NCBI GenBank assembly: GCA_044226035.1
Contig: JBGAHT010000068.1
Span: 1-11,225, forward strand
DNA length: 11,225 nt
Direction of reading: 5' to 3'
Source: Pseudoluteimonas sp044226035
GTDB taxonomy: Bacteria > Pseudomonadota > Gammaproteobacteria > Xanthomonadales > Xanthomonadaceae
The notes below the pieces were generated by a model. The model saw only the letters and a list, made by a program, of their open reading frames with translations, was not told the origin of the DNA and ran no database searches. This document shows, one piece after another, positions 1 through 6,730 of this stretch; position 1 is the first letter of the stretch, and every line of letters starts with the position of its first letter. Both the position numbers and the translations under genes were made by a program.

Positions 1-495
1 TGGCGCAACCATGCCGCGCTCACCGAACAGGCGGATACGGGCGGACGCTCGGATTTCGTCCTGCACGACTACGAGATCATCGCGCTCGACAAGGACGGCA
101 AGGAGGCCTTCACCCTGCTCGGCCCGCTGCTGCGCGAAACCCCGGGCAAGAAGACCATGGAGATGCAGACGCCGCTGTTCCTCATTCCCGATCCCAAGGG
201 CCTGCACTGGACGGTGCAATCCAGGCTGGGCTGGGTGAGCGAGGACCGCGAGCACATCCGTCTCACCGGCAACGTGCGCGCGATCGGCCCGCGCAACGTG
301 CCGCAACCGGCGAAAATCGCCACCCAGCAGCTGAACGTTTACCCGAAGACCAAGCTCGCCGCGGCGCCGGGCGCGGTGACCATCACCCAACCCGGCTCTA
401 TACTGCGCGGCCACGGCCTGGTGGTGAACCTCGCCAACAAGCATTACGAACTCAAGTCCCAGGTCCGCGCCCGCTATGTCCGTTCGCCCCGCTAG
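1..495 (+). CDS. lptC: LptC, LPS export protein (5' end outside window)
   Basis: LptC is the bitopic inner-membrane protein that takes lipopolysaccharide from LptB2FG and passes it to periplasmic LptA. The reading frame is open from base 1, giving 164 visible residues that begin WRNHAALTEQ and end at TAG 493-495. The N-terminal membrane helix should lie just left of the window. The visible part is the periplasmic beta-jellyroll domain, with the family-like segments DFVLHDYEI near the start, a MEMQTPLFLIPD stretch in the middle, and LRGHGLVVNLANKHYEL near the C-terminus. The last 20 nt overlap the start of lptA, and lptA and lptB follow directly, the usual lpt gene order. Identification rests on these segments plus gene context; the true start cannot be seen. 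Confidence 0.9.
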   Translation, partial: WRNHAALTEQADTGGRSDFVLHDYEIIALDKDGKEAFTLLGPLLRETPGKKTMEMQTPLFLIPDPKGLHWTVQSRLGWVSEDREHIRLTGNVRAIGPRNVPQPAKIATQQLNVYPKTKLAAAPGAVTITQPGSILRGHGLVVNLANKHYELKSQVRARYVRSPR

Positions 496-984
496 CCTGC
501 TGCTCGCCATCGTGCTCGGCGCGTCCTGCGCCGGGCCCGCGGCCGCGCGTTCGAGCGACCGCCAGCAACCGATGGACATCCAGGCCGGGCACCAGACGGG
601 CACGGTCGATTACAGCCAGCCCACCACGCTCTCGGGCGGCGTGAAGATCGTGCAGGGCACGCTCAATATCGATGCCGATCGCGCGGTGATCTCGTTCAAG
701 GACGGCGAAGCGTCGCAAGCGGTGCTGACCGGCAACCAGGCCGTGCTCAGGCAGCAGATGGACAACGGCACGCCGATGACGGCCAGGGCCGACCGCATCG
801 ACTACGACATGCTCGCCGACGTCGTGGTGCTCATCGGCAACTACACCGTGACCACCCAGCGCGGAAGCACCAGCGGCCAGCGCCTCACCTACAACCTCAA
901 GTCCGGCCAGGTGGACAGCGGCGGCGAGGACGGCGGCCGGGTCAAGATGCGCATCCTGCCGAAGTCCCAACGGACGCAGAACTG

Positions 985-985
<1 letters not shown>
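476..985 (+). CDS. lptA: LptA, periplasmic LPS transport protein
   Basis: LptA polymerises head to tail into the periplasmic bridge that carries lipopolysaccharide from LptC to LptD at the outer membrane. The 169-residue product starts with a signal peptide: a hydrophobic core at about residues 7-19 and a likely cleavage after Ala-Ala-Ala at 22-24. The mature part is an OstA/LptA jellyroll repeat: QPMDIQAGHQTGTVDYSQ, then a GGVKIVQGTLNIDADRAVI segment, and near the end MTARADRIDYDMLADVVVLIGN. ATG 476 is chosen because it puts the signal peptide first; it overlaps lptC by 20 nt, so translation is probably coupled. The stop codon shares one base with the lptB start. Length is normal for the family. 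Confidence 0.94.
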
Positions 986-1704
<719 letters not shown>

Positions 1705-1727
1705 GGCAACCGGGCCGCGTCCCGGCC

Positions 1728-1733
1728 TAGAAT
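1728..1733 (+). promoter_or_regulatory. possible -10 box ahead of rpoN
   Basis: The 73-nt gap between lptB and rpoN contains TAGAAT at 1728-1733, a plausible sigma-70 -10 hexamer 45 nt upstream of the rpoN start. No convincing -35 hexamer is seen at 16-18 nt spacing. Just before it, CCGGG 1710-1714 can pair with CCCGG 1721-1725 around a 6-nt loop, but no T-run follows, so this is not a clear terminator. The gene spacing allows both read-through from the lpt genes and an independent rpoN promoter. This is a guess from one hexamer. Confidence 0.3.
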
Positions 1734-1777
1734 GGTCCCGAACCGCGCGTTCATGGGGAACCCGGCCGACCATTCGC

Positions 1778-3196
1778 ATGAAGGCACGCCTGCAAACCTC
1801 GCTCGGCCAGCACCTGGTGCTCACGCCCCAGTTGCGGCAAAGCCTGCATTTCCTGCAGCTGTCCGCGCACGAACTCGAAGCCGAACTGGCCGAGGCGGTG
1901 GAATCCAACCCGCTGCTGGACTGGGCCGAGGCCGCGCCCGCGCCGGCCGACGCCGCGCAGGACGCACCCGACCCGCCGGACCCGGGCGAGGATCGCCACG
2001 AGGCGGAACCGGCGGTCGAATGGGAACGCGGCGAGGAATGGCCGACGTCCGGTTCGCGCGCCGGCGGCGACGGCGACGACCAGGACGCCGCCGAACGCGT
2101 GGCCGCGGGCGAAACCCTGCACGACTACCTGCAATGGCAGCTGCAACTCTCGCAGCTGTCGCCGCGCCAGCTGCGCATCGGCCTGGCCCTGGTCGACGCG
2201 ATCGACGACGACGGCTACCTGCGCGAAACGCCCGAGGCGATTTCCGCGGCGCTGCGCCCGGACCTGGTCGCCGACGCCGACGAGGTGCTGGCGGTGCTGC
2301 GCCAGTTGCAGCGGCTCGATCCGCCCGGGGTGGGCGCGCGCGACCTGGGCGAATGCCTGGCCCTGCAGCTCGATGCCCTGCCGCCGTCGACCGCCGGGCG
2401 CGAACTCGCGCTGCGGATCGCGGCCGGGGCGATCGAGCGCCTGCCCAAGGTCGGCCGCGACGGGCTCGCGCGCGAACTGCTGGTGCCGGCGGAGGACATC
2501 GACGAGGCGCTCCACTTGCTGCGTTCGCTCGATCCGCGCCCCGGAGCGCGCCACGGCGACCTCGCGATGGATACCTACATCGTTCCCGACTGCAGCATCC
2601 GCCGCCGCAACGGGGTCTGGGAAGTCGCGCTCGCCAACCAGCCGTGGTCGCGGCTGGGCATCCACCAGGGCTACGAACGCATGCTGCAGCACGCCGCCGG
2701 CGAGGACGCCAGCTACCTGCGCAACCGCCTGCAGGAAGCGCGCTGGCTGCTCAAGAACCTGCAGGCGCGCGGCGACACCCTGCTCAAGGTCGTGCGCTGC
2801 GTGGTGCGCCAGCAATCGGGCTTCCTCGAATTCGGGCCGCAGGCGCTGCGCCCGCTCACGCTGCGCCAGGTCGCGGCCGAGATCGGCGTGCACGAATCCA
2901 CCGTTTCGCGCGCCATCGCGCGCAAGTACGCGCACACCCCGCGCGGCACCATCCCGCTGCGCACGTTCTTCGCCTCCGGCGTGGAGGCCGAGGACGGCGG
3001 CGAGGCCTCCAGCACCGCGATCCAGGCCATGATCCGGCAGTTGGTGTCGGCCGAGGATCCGCGCAAGCCGCTGTCCGACGCGCGGCTGGCGGAAATGCTC
3101 AAGGCCGGCGGCGTGCCGGTGGCGCGGCGCACCGTGGCAAAATACCGCGAGGCGCTGCGCATTCCGTCATCGCACGAACGCGTGCGCCTGGGTTGA
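1778..3196 (+). CDS. rpoN: RNA polymerase sigma-54 factor RpoN
   Basis: RpoN directs RNA polymerase to -24/-12 promoters and needs an AAA+ activator to melt DNA. The 472-residue product shows the full domain order. Region I (about 1-50) is rich in Gln and Leu: LGQHLVLTPQLRQSLHFLQL and then ESNPLLDW. A long acidic linker (about 51-112) follows, then the core-binding domain (about 113-300). A helix-turn-helix region lies at about 360-400, with TLRQVAAEIGVHESTVSRAI and then TPRGTIPLRTFF. The invariant RpoN box ARRTVAKYRE is at 449-458. ATG 1778 begins exactly where region I should, although no good ribosome binding site precedes it. As in many proteobacteria, hpf, ptsN and rapZ follow, linking sigma-54 with the nitrogen PTS. 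Confidence 0.97.
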   Translation: MKARLQTSLGQHLVLTPQLRQSLHFLQLSAHELEAELAEAVESNPLLDWAEAAPAPADAAQDAPDPPDPGEDRHEAEPAVEWERGEEWPTSGSRAGGDGDDQDAAERVAAGETLHDYLQWQLQLSQLSPRQLRIGLALVDAIDDDGYLRETPEAISAALRPDLVADADEVLAVLRQLQRLDPPGVGARDLGECLALQLDALPPSTAGRELALRIAAGAIERLPKVGRDGLARELLVPAEDIDEALHLLRSLDPRPGARHGDLAMDTYIVPDCSIRRRNGVWEVALANQPWSRLGIHQGYERMLQHAAGEDASYLRNRLQEARWLLKNLQARGDTLLKVVRCVVRQQSGFLEFGPQALRPLTLRQVAAEIGVHESTVSRAIARKYAHTPRGTIPLRTFFASGVEAEDGGEASSTAIQAMIRQLVSAEDPRKPLSDARLAEMLKAGGVPVARRTVAKYREALRIPSSHERVRLG

Positions 3197-3275
3197 AGGG
3201 CCAGCGCCGGCGGCAACGAATTTTTCACCCACGGCCGCGGCGCGAAGCGCCATGCTGTGGCCACCGAAGAGCAGC

Positions 3276-3282
3276 AGGAGGG
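3276..3282 (+). promoter_or_regulatory. strong ribosome binding site of hpf
   Basis: AGGAGGG at 3276-3282 is a near-perfect Shine-Dalgarno sequence 5 nt before ATG 3288. It decides the start against the in-frame ATG at 3252, which would add 12 residues unlike the family. The rest of the rpoN-hpf gap (3197-3275) has a T-run at 3221-3225 and a small hairpin, GGCGC 3239-3243 with GCGCC 3247-3251 around GAA. I see no clear promoter or terminator there. The SD is the strongest in the window, consistent with a protein made in large amounts under stress. Confidence 0.8.
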
Positions 3283-3287
3283 AATGC

Positions 3288-3608
3288 ATGCGCATCGAAA
3301 CCCATGGCCAGCAGATCGAAGTGACCCCGGCCCTGCGCGACTACATCGAGACCAAGCTCGCGCGCCTTTCCCGCCATTTCGACCAACCGCTCGAAGTCCG
3401 CACCCAACTCAGCCTCGACAAGCCCGAGCACAAGGCCGAGGCCACCGTGAACGTCTCCGGCCGCACCCTGCACGCCGACGCCAACGCCGTCGACATGTAC
3501 GCCGCCATCGACCGCCTCGCCGACAAGCTCGACCGGCTGCTGGTCAAGCACAAGGAAAAGCTGGTCGACCAATACCACGGCGCCGGCCAGCGCGGCGACG
3601 CCGGCTGA
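3288..3608 (+). CDS. hpf: ribosome hibernation-promoting factor, short form
   Basis: HPF binds the 30S decoding centre and helps form inactive 100S ribosome dimers in slow-growing cells. The product is 106 residues, the length of the short HPF type (long-form proteins have an extra C-terminal dimerisation domain, absent here). It is one beta-alpha-beta domain: MRIETHGQQIEVTPALRDYI at the N-terminus, then the basic helix KLARLSRHF, HKAEATVNVSGRTLHADA in the middle, and DMYAAIDRLADKLDRLLVKHKEK near the end. The location between rpoN and ptsN is the classical one, which also explains its old name as a modulator of sigma-54. The stop is 7 nt before the ptsN ATG, so the two are probably translated in series. 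Confidence 0.95.
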   Translation: MRIETHGQQIEVTPALRDYIETKLARLSRHFDQPLEVRTQLSLDKPEHKAEATVNVSGRTLHADANAVDMYAAIDRLADKLDRLLVKHKEKLVDQYHGAGQRGDAG

Positions 3609-3610
3609 GC

Positions 3611-3615
3611 GGAGG
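3611..3615 (+). promoter_or_regulatory. ptsN Shine-Dalgarno abutting the start codon
   Basis: GGAGG at 3611-3615 touches ATG 3616 with no spacer, whereas normal spacing is 5-9 nt. No other start in the frame fits EIIA homology. Initiation may instead depend on coupling to the hpf stop at 3606-3608, or on weaker pairing of the GAGCGG segment just upstream. Confidence 0.45.
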
Positions 3616-4074
3616 ATGGCGCTCGCGTCGCTGCTCGCCGTCGACCGCATCGCCTGCCTGGATGATGCCGGCGACCGCGACGAAGTCCTGGAAGCCGCCG
3701 CGCGCCTGATCGCCGCGGGCACCGACGTCTCCGCCGGCGACGTGGCCGACGGCCTGCGCCGGCGCGAACGCATGGGCAGCACCGCCATCGGCGACGGCGT
3801 CGCCATTCCGCACGGCCGCGGCGCGGCGTTCCCGCAGGCGCGCGCCGCGTTCCTGCGTTTGCGCCCGGGCGTGGCCTTCGACGCCGCCGACGGCGCGCCG
3901 GTCGACCTGGTGTTCGCGATGGCGGTGCCCGAGGGCATGCAGCAGGAATACCTGCAGTGGCTGTCGGAACTGGCCGAACGCTTCGCCGACGCGTCCTTCC
4001 GCGACGCCTTGCGCGGCGCGGCCGACGCCGGCGCGCTGCACGCCGCGCTGCGCGATTCGGGCATGGCCGCATGA
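3616..4074 (+). CDS. ptsN: nitrogen-PTS EIIA protein (PtsN)
   Basis: PtsN is the terminal phosphoryl acceptor of the nitrogen PTS: it receives phosphate from HPr/NPr and regulates by protein contact (in other bacteria on potassium transport and the stringent response) rather than transporting sugar. The 152-residue product is a PTS EIIA type-2 domain. The phosphorylated histidine is His66 in GVAIPHGR. ERMGSTAIGDG just before it and VDLVFAMAVPEG after it are standard family segments; the QEYLQWLSELAERF helix is also typical. It lies between hpf and hprK; its TGA overlaps the hprK ATG (ATGA at 4071-4074). The cognate EI and HPr are probably the ptsI and ptsH products further along, since no separate ptsP/npr pair is in view. 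Confidence 0.94.
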   Translation: MALASLLAVDRIACLDDAGDRDEVLEAAARLIAAGTDVSAGDVADGLRRRERMGSTAIGDGVAIPHGRGAAFPQARAAFLRLRPGVAFDAADGAPVDLVFAMAVPEGMQQEYLQWLSELAERFADASFRDALRGAADAGALHAALRDSGMAA

Positions 4075-5027
4075 ACGCACGCATCAGCGCGCGCGAATTG
4101 TTCGAGCAGCTCGGCGAACGCCTGTCGCTGCGCTGGATCGCCGGCGAACGCGGCGGCGAACGCGTGCTGGAGGCGGTCGAGACCGTCGCCCGGCGCCCGT
4201 CGCTGGCCGGCTACCTCAACGCCATCTACCCGAACAAGGTGCAGATCCTCGGCACCGAGGAACTGGGCTGGATGGACACGCTCGACGCGCGCCAGCGCTG
4301 GGACACCATCCACCGGATCGTGCACCAGCGCCCGCTCGCGCTGGTGGTGAGCAAGGACCAGTCCTGCCCCGACGACCTGCGCATCGCCGCGGAGGAAACC
4401 GACACGCCGCTGTGGTCCTCGCCGCGCCGCGGGCACGAACTGCTCAACCATCTGCAGTACCACCTCGCGCGCAAGCTCGCGCCGCGGGTCACGCTGCACG
4501 GCGTGTTCATGGAGATCTATTCCATCGGCGTGCTGATCACCGGCGAATCGGGTTCGGGCAAGAGCGAGCTCGCGCTGGAACTGGTCACGCGCGGCCATCG
4601 CCTCGTCGCCGACGACGCGCCCGAGTTCACCCAGATCGCGCCGGACGTGCTCGACGGCACCTGCCCGGAACTGCTGCAGGACCTGCTGGAACTGCGCGGC
4701 CTGGGCGTGCTCAACATCCGGCAGATGTTCGGCGACACCGCGGTCAAGCGGAACAAGTACCTGCGCCTGATCGTGCACCTCACCCGCCCGCACCTGGAGC
4801 CGCAGCCGGGCGCCGGCGACGGCATGCAGCGCCTCACCGGCGACCTCGGCGCGCGCCGCGTGCTCGACCTGGACGTGCCGATGATCACCCTGCCGGTGAT
4901 GCCCGGCCGCAACCTCGCGGTGCTGGCCGAGGCCGCGACGCGCATGCACCTGCTGCGCGCCAAGGGCGTGGACCCGTCGGCCGCGTTCATGGCCCGGCAC
5001 AGCCATTTCCTCGAACGATCGCAATGA
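4071..5027 (+). CDS. hprK: HPr kinase/phosphorylase
   Basis: HprK uses ATP or pyrophosphate to phosphorylate Ser46 of HPr and can also remove that phosphate by phosphorolysis. The 318-residue product has an N-terminal regulatory domain (about 1-130) and a C-terminal P-loop kinase domain. Visible catalytic features are His143 in LHGVFMEIYSIGVLITG, the Walker A GESGSGKS at 158-165, Asp181-Asp182 in HRLVADD, and LPVMPGRNLAVLAE near 280, resembling the conserved C-terminal loop. ATG 4071 overlaps the ptsN stop, and its own stop overlaps the rapZ ATG. An in-frame upstream start at 3957 would lie deep inside ptsN and is rejected. The target site in HPr (NAKSIMG) is present in ptsH of this window, so the pair is functionally consistent. 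Confidence 0.96.
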   Translation: MNARISARELFEQLGERLSLRWIAGERGGERVLEAVETVARRPSLAGYLNAIYPNKVQILGTEELGWMDTLDARQRWDTIHRIVHQRPLALVVSKDQSCPDDLRIAAEETDTPLWSSPRRGHELLNHLQYHLARKLAPRVTLHGVFMEIYSIGVLITGESGSGKSELALELVTRGHRLVADDAPEFTQIAPDVLDGTCPELLQDLLELRGLGVLNIRQMFGDTAVKRNKYLRLIVHLTRPHLEPQPGAGDGMQRLTGDLGARRVLDLDVPMITLPVMPGRNLAVLAEAATRMHLLRAKGVDPSAAFMARHSHFLERSQ

Positions 5028-5899
5028 GCCCCGACGCCGCGCCGCAAATGGTGATCGTCAGCGGCATGTCCGGCTCGGGCAAGTCGGTGGTGCTGAACAC
5101 GCTCGAGGACGTCGGCTTCTTCTGCGTCGACAACCTGCCCGCGGAACTGCTGCCGGACTTCGTGCGCAGCGTCGCCGGCGACGACGGCGCGCCGCGCAAG
5201 CTCGCGGTCGGCATCGACGTGCGCAACCGCCACAGCGACCTGGCCAACATCCCCGGCTGGATCGCCGAAGTCGGCAAGCTCGGCCTCGACCCGAAGCTGC
5301 TGTTCCTCGACGCCGGCGACGACGCGCTGCTCAAGCGCTACGCCGACACCCGGCGCCGGCACCCGCTCAGCCACATCGGGCTGTCGCTGGCCGATGCGAT
5401 CGCGCTCGAACGCCAGGTGCTGAAGCCGCTGCGCACGCTCGCCGATTCGGTGATCGACACCACTTCGCTCAACGTGCACCAGCTGCGCCGGCAGGTGATC
5501 ACCGGGTTCGCGCTCGGCGACGAGGGTTCCGCCTCGCTGCTGTTCGAATCCTTCGCCTACCGCCGCGGCGTGCCGGCGGACGCGGATTTCGTGTTCGACG
5601 CGCGGGTGCTGCCCAATCCGCACTGGAACCCGGAACTGCGCCCGCTGTCGGGCCGCGACGCGCCGGTGCGCGAGTTCCTCGACGCGCAGGACGACGTCGC
5701 CCGCTACGTGGAACAGGTCGGCGGTTTCCTCGATGCCTGGCTGCCGCGCCTGCGCACCGACACGCGCAGCTACATCACCGTCGCGTTCGGCTGCACCGGC
5801 GGCCGCCATCGTTCGGTCTACCTCGCGGAGCGCCTGGCCGCGCATTTCCGCGACGCCGGTTGGGGCGACGTCGCGGTGCACCACCGCGAAGTGGATTGA
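5024..5899 (+). CDS. rapZ: RapZ, RNase adapter / P-loop NTPase
   Basis: In enterobacteria RapZ binds the small RNA GlmZ and delivers it to RNase E, tuning glucosamine-6-phosphate synthesis; whether that RNA circuit exists in xanthomonads cannot be told from here. The 291-residue product has the Walker A motif GMSGSGKS at 14-21 in MVIVSGMSGSGKSVVLNTLE, the conserved FFCVDNLP at about 32-39, and the C-terminal signature FGCTGGRHRSVY at about 260-270 that is part of the RNA/ligand-binding domain. ATG 5024 overlaps the hprK stop (ATGA). It is the last gene of the tightly packed run; about 160 nt with a palindromic repeat follow before manX. Confidence 0.95.
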   Translation: MSPDAAPQMVIVSGMSGSGKSVVLNTLEDVGFFCVDNLPAELLPDFVRSVAGDDGAPRKLAVGIDVRNRHSDLANIPGWIAEVGKLGLDPKLLFLDAGDDALLKRYADTRRRHPLSHIGLSLADAIALERQVLKPLRTLADSVIDTTSLNVHQLRRQVITGFALGDEGSASLLFESFAYRRGVPADADFVFDARVLPNPHWNPELRPLSGRDAPVREFLDAQDDVARYVEQVGGFLDAWLPRLRTDTRSYITVAFGCTGGRHRSVYLAERLAAHFRDAGWGDVAVHHREVD

Positions 5900-5908
5900 C
5901 CGCAGTTT

Positions 5909-6010
5909 CCTTCTCCCGCTCGCGCGAGAAGGTGCCGAAGGCGGATGAGGGTGGTGCGCTTCTCGCGATGCCACCCTCACCCCAACCCTCTCCCGCCAGC
6001 GGGAGAGGGA
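5909..6010. repeat. composite palindromic intergenic repeat
   Basis: The rapZ-manX gap holds three nested or adjacent inverted repeats. CCTTCTC 5909-5915 pairs with GAGAAGG 5926-5932. TGAGGGTGG 5946-5954 pairs with CCACCCTCA 5971-5979. CCCTCTCCCGC 5986-5996 pairs perfectly with GCGGGAGAGGG 5999-6009 around a 2-nt loop. The right stem resembles an intergenic repeat I remember as common in xanthomonad genomes; this is from memory. The 11-bp stem could stop transcription or protect the 3' end of the rapZ message, but no T-run follows it. The remainder of the gap (5900-5908, 6011-6058) has no recognisable gene. Confidence 0.75.
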
Positions 6011-6046
6011 GGCAACCGACGCTTCCGGACCGTCATCGGCCTCTGC

Positions 6047-6052
6047 TAAGTT
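6047..6052 (+). promoter_or_regulatory. possible -10 box ahead of manX
   Basis: TAAGTT at 6047-6052 sits 6 nt before ATG 6059, with no Shine-Dalgarno between. If real, transcription would begin at or next to the A of the start codon, giving a leaderless manX-ptsH-ptsI message. No good -35 box is seen. Support is weak, but the position after a likely transcript end and before three co-oriented genes is where a promoter is expected. Confidence 0.25.
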
Positions 6053-6058
6053 GGCGCC

Positions 6059-6451
6059 ATGGCCGTCGGCATCCTGCTCGTCACCCATGAAGGCATCGGC
6101 AGCGCGGTCCTCGCGGTGGCGACGCGGCTGCTGCGCCAGTTGCCGCTGAAGGCCGAGGCGTTCGAGCTCGGCTTCGACGCCGACCCGGACGCGGAACTGC
6201 CGCGCGCCAGCGCCGCGCTGCGGCGGGTGGACGGCGGCGACGGCGTGCTGGTGCTGACCGACCTGTACGGCGCCTCGCCCGCCAACCTCGCGGCCAGGGT
6301 CGCGCGCCTGGGCACGCCGGTGCGGCGCGTCTCCGGGTTGAACCTGCCGATGCTGCTGCGGGTGATGAACTACTCCGAATTGCCCTTGGACGAACTGCCC
6401 GCGATCGCCGCGGCCGGCGCGCGCAACGGCGTGATCCACGACGACGGCTGA
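6059..6451 (+). CDS. manX: mannose-family PTS EIIA domain protein
   Basis: This is a stand-alone EIIA of the mannose/fructose/sorbose PTS family, which accepts phosphate from HPr on a histidine. The 130-residue product starts MAVGILLVTHEGIG; His10 is the expected phosphorylation site. VLVLTDLYGASPANLAARVAR in the middle and SGLNLPMLLRVMNY after it match the family fold. The usual partners EIIB, EIIC and EIID are not encoded nearby, so it is more likely a regulatory acceptor than part of a sugar permease. ptsH starts 9 nt after its stop, so manX-ptsH-ptsI form one transcription unit. The symbol manX is used by analogy with xanthomonad annotations. Confidence 0.9.
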   Translation: MAVGILLVTHEGIGSAVLAVATRLLRQLPLKAEAFELGFDADPDAELPRASAALRRVDGGDGVLVLTDLYGASPANLAARVARLGTPVRRVSGLNLPMLLRVMNYSELPLDELPAIAAAGARNGVIHDDG

Positions 6452-6460
6452 GGACCGGCG

Positions 6461-6730
6461 ATGATCGAACGCGAACTTCCCGTCGTGAACCGCCTCGGCC
6501 TGCACGCGCGCGCCACCGCCAAGCTGGTGCAGCTGCTGTCGGGCTACCGCTGCGGCGCGACCCTCTCCGCGCGCGGCCGCGAAGTGAACGCCAAGAGCAT
6601 CATGGGGGTGATGCTGCTCGCCGCCGGACAGGGCTCCAGCGTGCTGCTGCGCGTGGACGGCGACGACGAGGCCGCCGCCGCGGACGCGGTCGCCGACCTG
6701 TTCGCGCGCCGCTTCGACGAGGCCGATTGA
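6461..6730 (+). CDS. ptsH: HPr phosphocarrier protein
   Basis: HPr carries the phosphoryl group from Enzyme I to EIIA proteins. The 89-residue product has the active-site His15 in VNRLGLHARATAKLVQL and a regulatory Ser46 in VNAKSIMGVMLLAA. Ser46 is the residue modified by HprK, whose gene is about 1.5 kb upstream; its presence marks this as a dual-regulated HPr. Length and both sites are normal for the family. The stop codon shares a base with the ptsI ATG (TGATG at 6728-6732), so translation of the two is coupled. It probably serves both PtsN and the ManX-type EIIA, since no other HPr is seen here. Confidence 0.96.
   Translation: MIERELPVVNRLGLHARATAKLVQLLSGYRCGATLSARGREVNAKSIMGVMLLAAGQGSSVLLRVDGDDEAAAADAVADLFARRFDEAD

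Noticed and set aside
1710..1725. Rho-independent terminator between lptB and rpoN
   Set aside because: Only a 5-bp stem with no T-run after it.
1732..3324. Plus-strand long frames shifted against rpoN and ptsI with Arg/Ala/Pro-rich translations
   Set aside because: Shifted-frame shadows of the real genes; no family-like segments, only composition bias.
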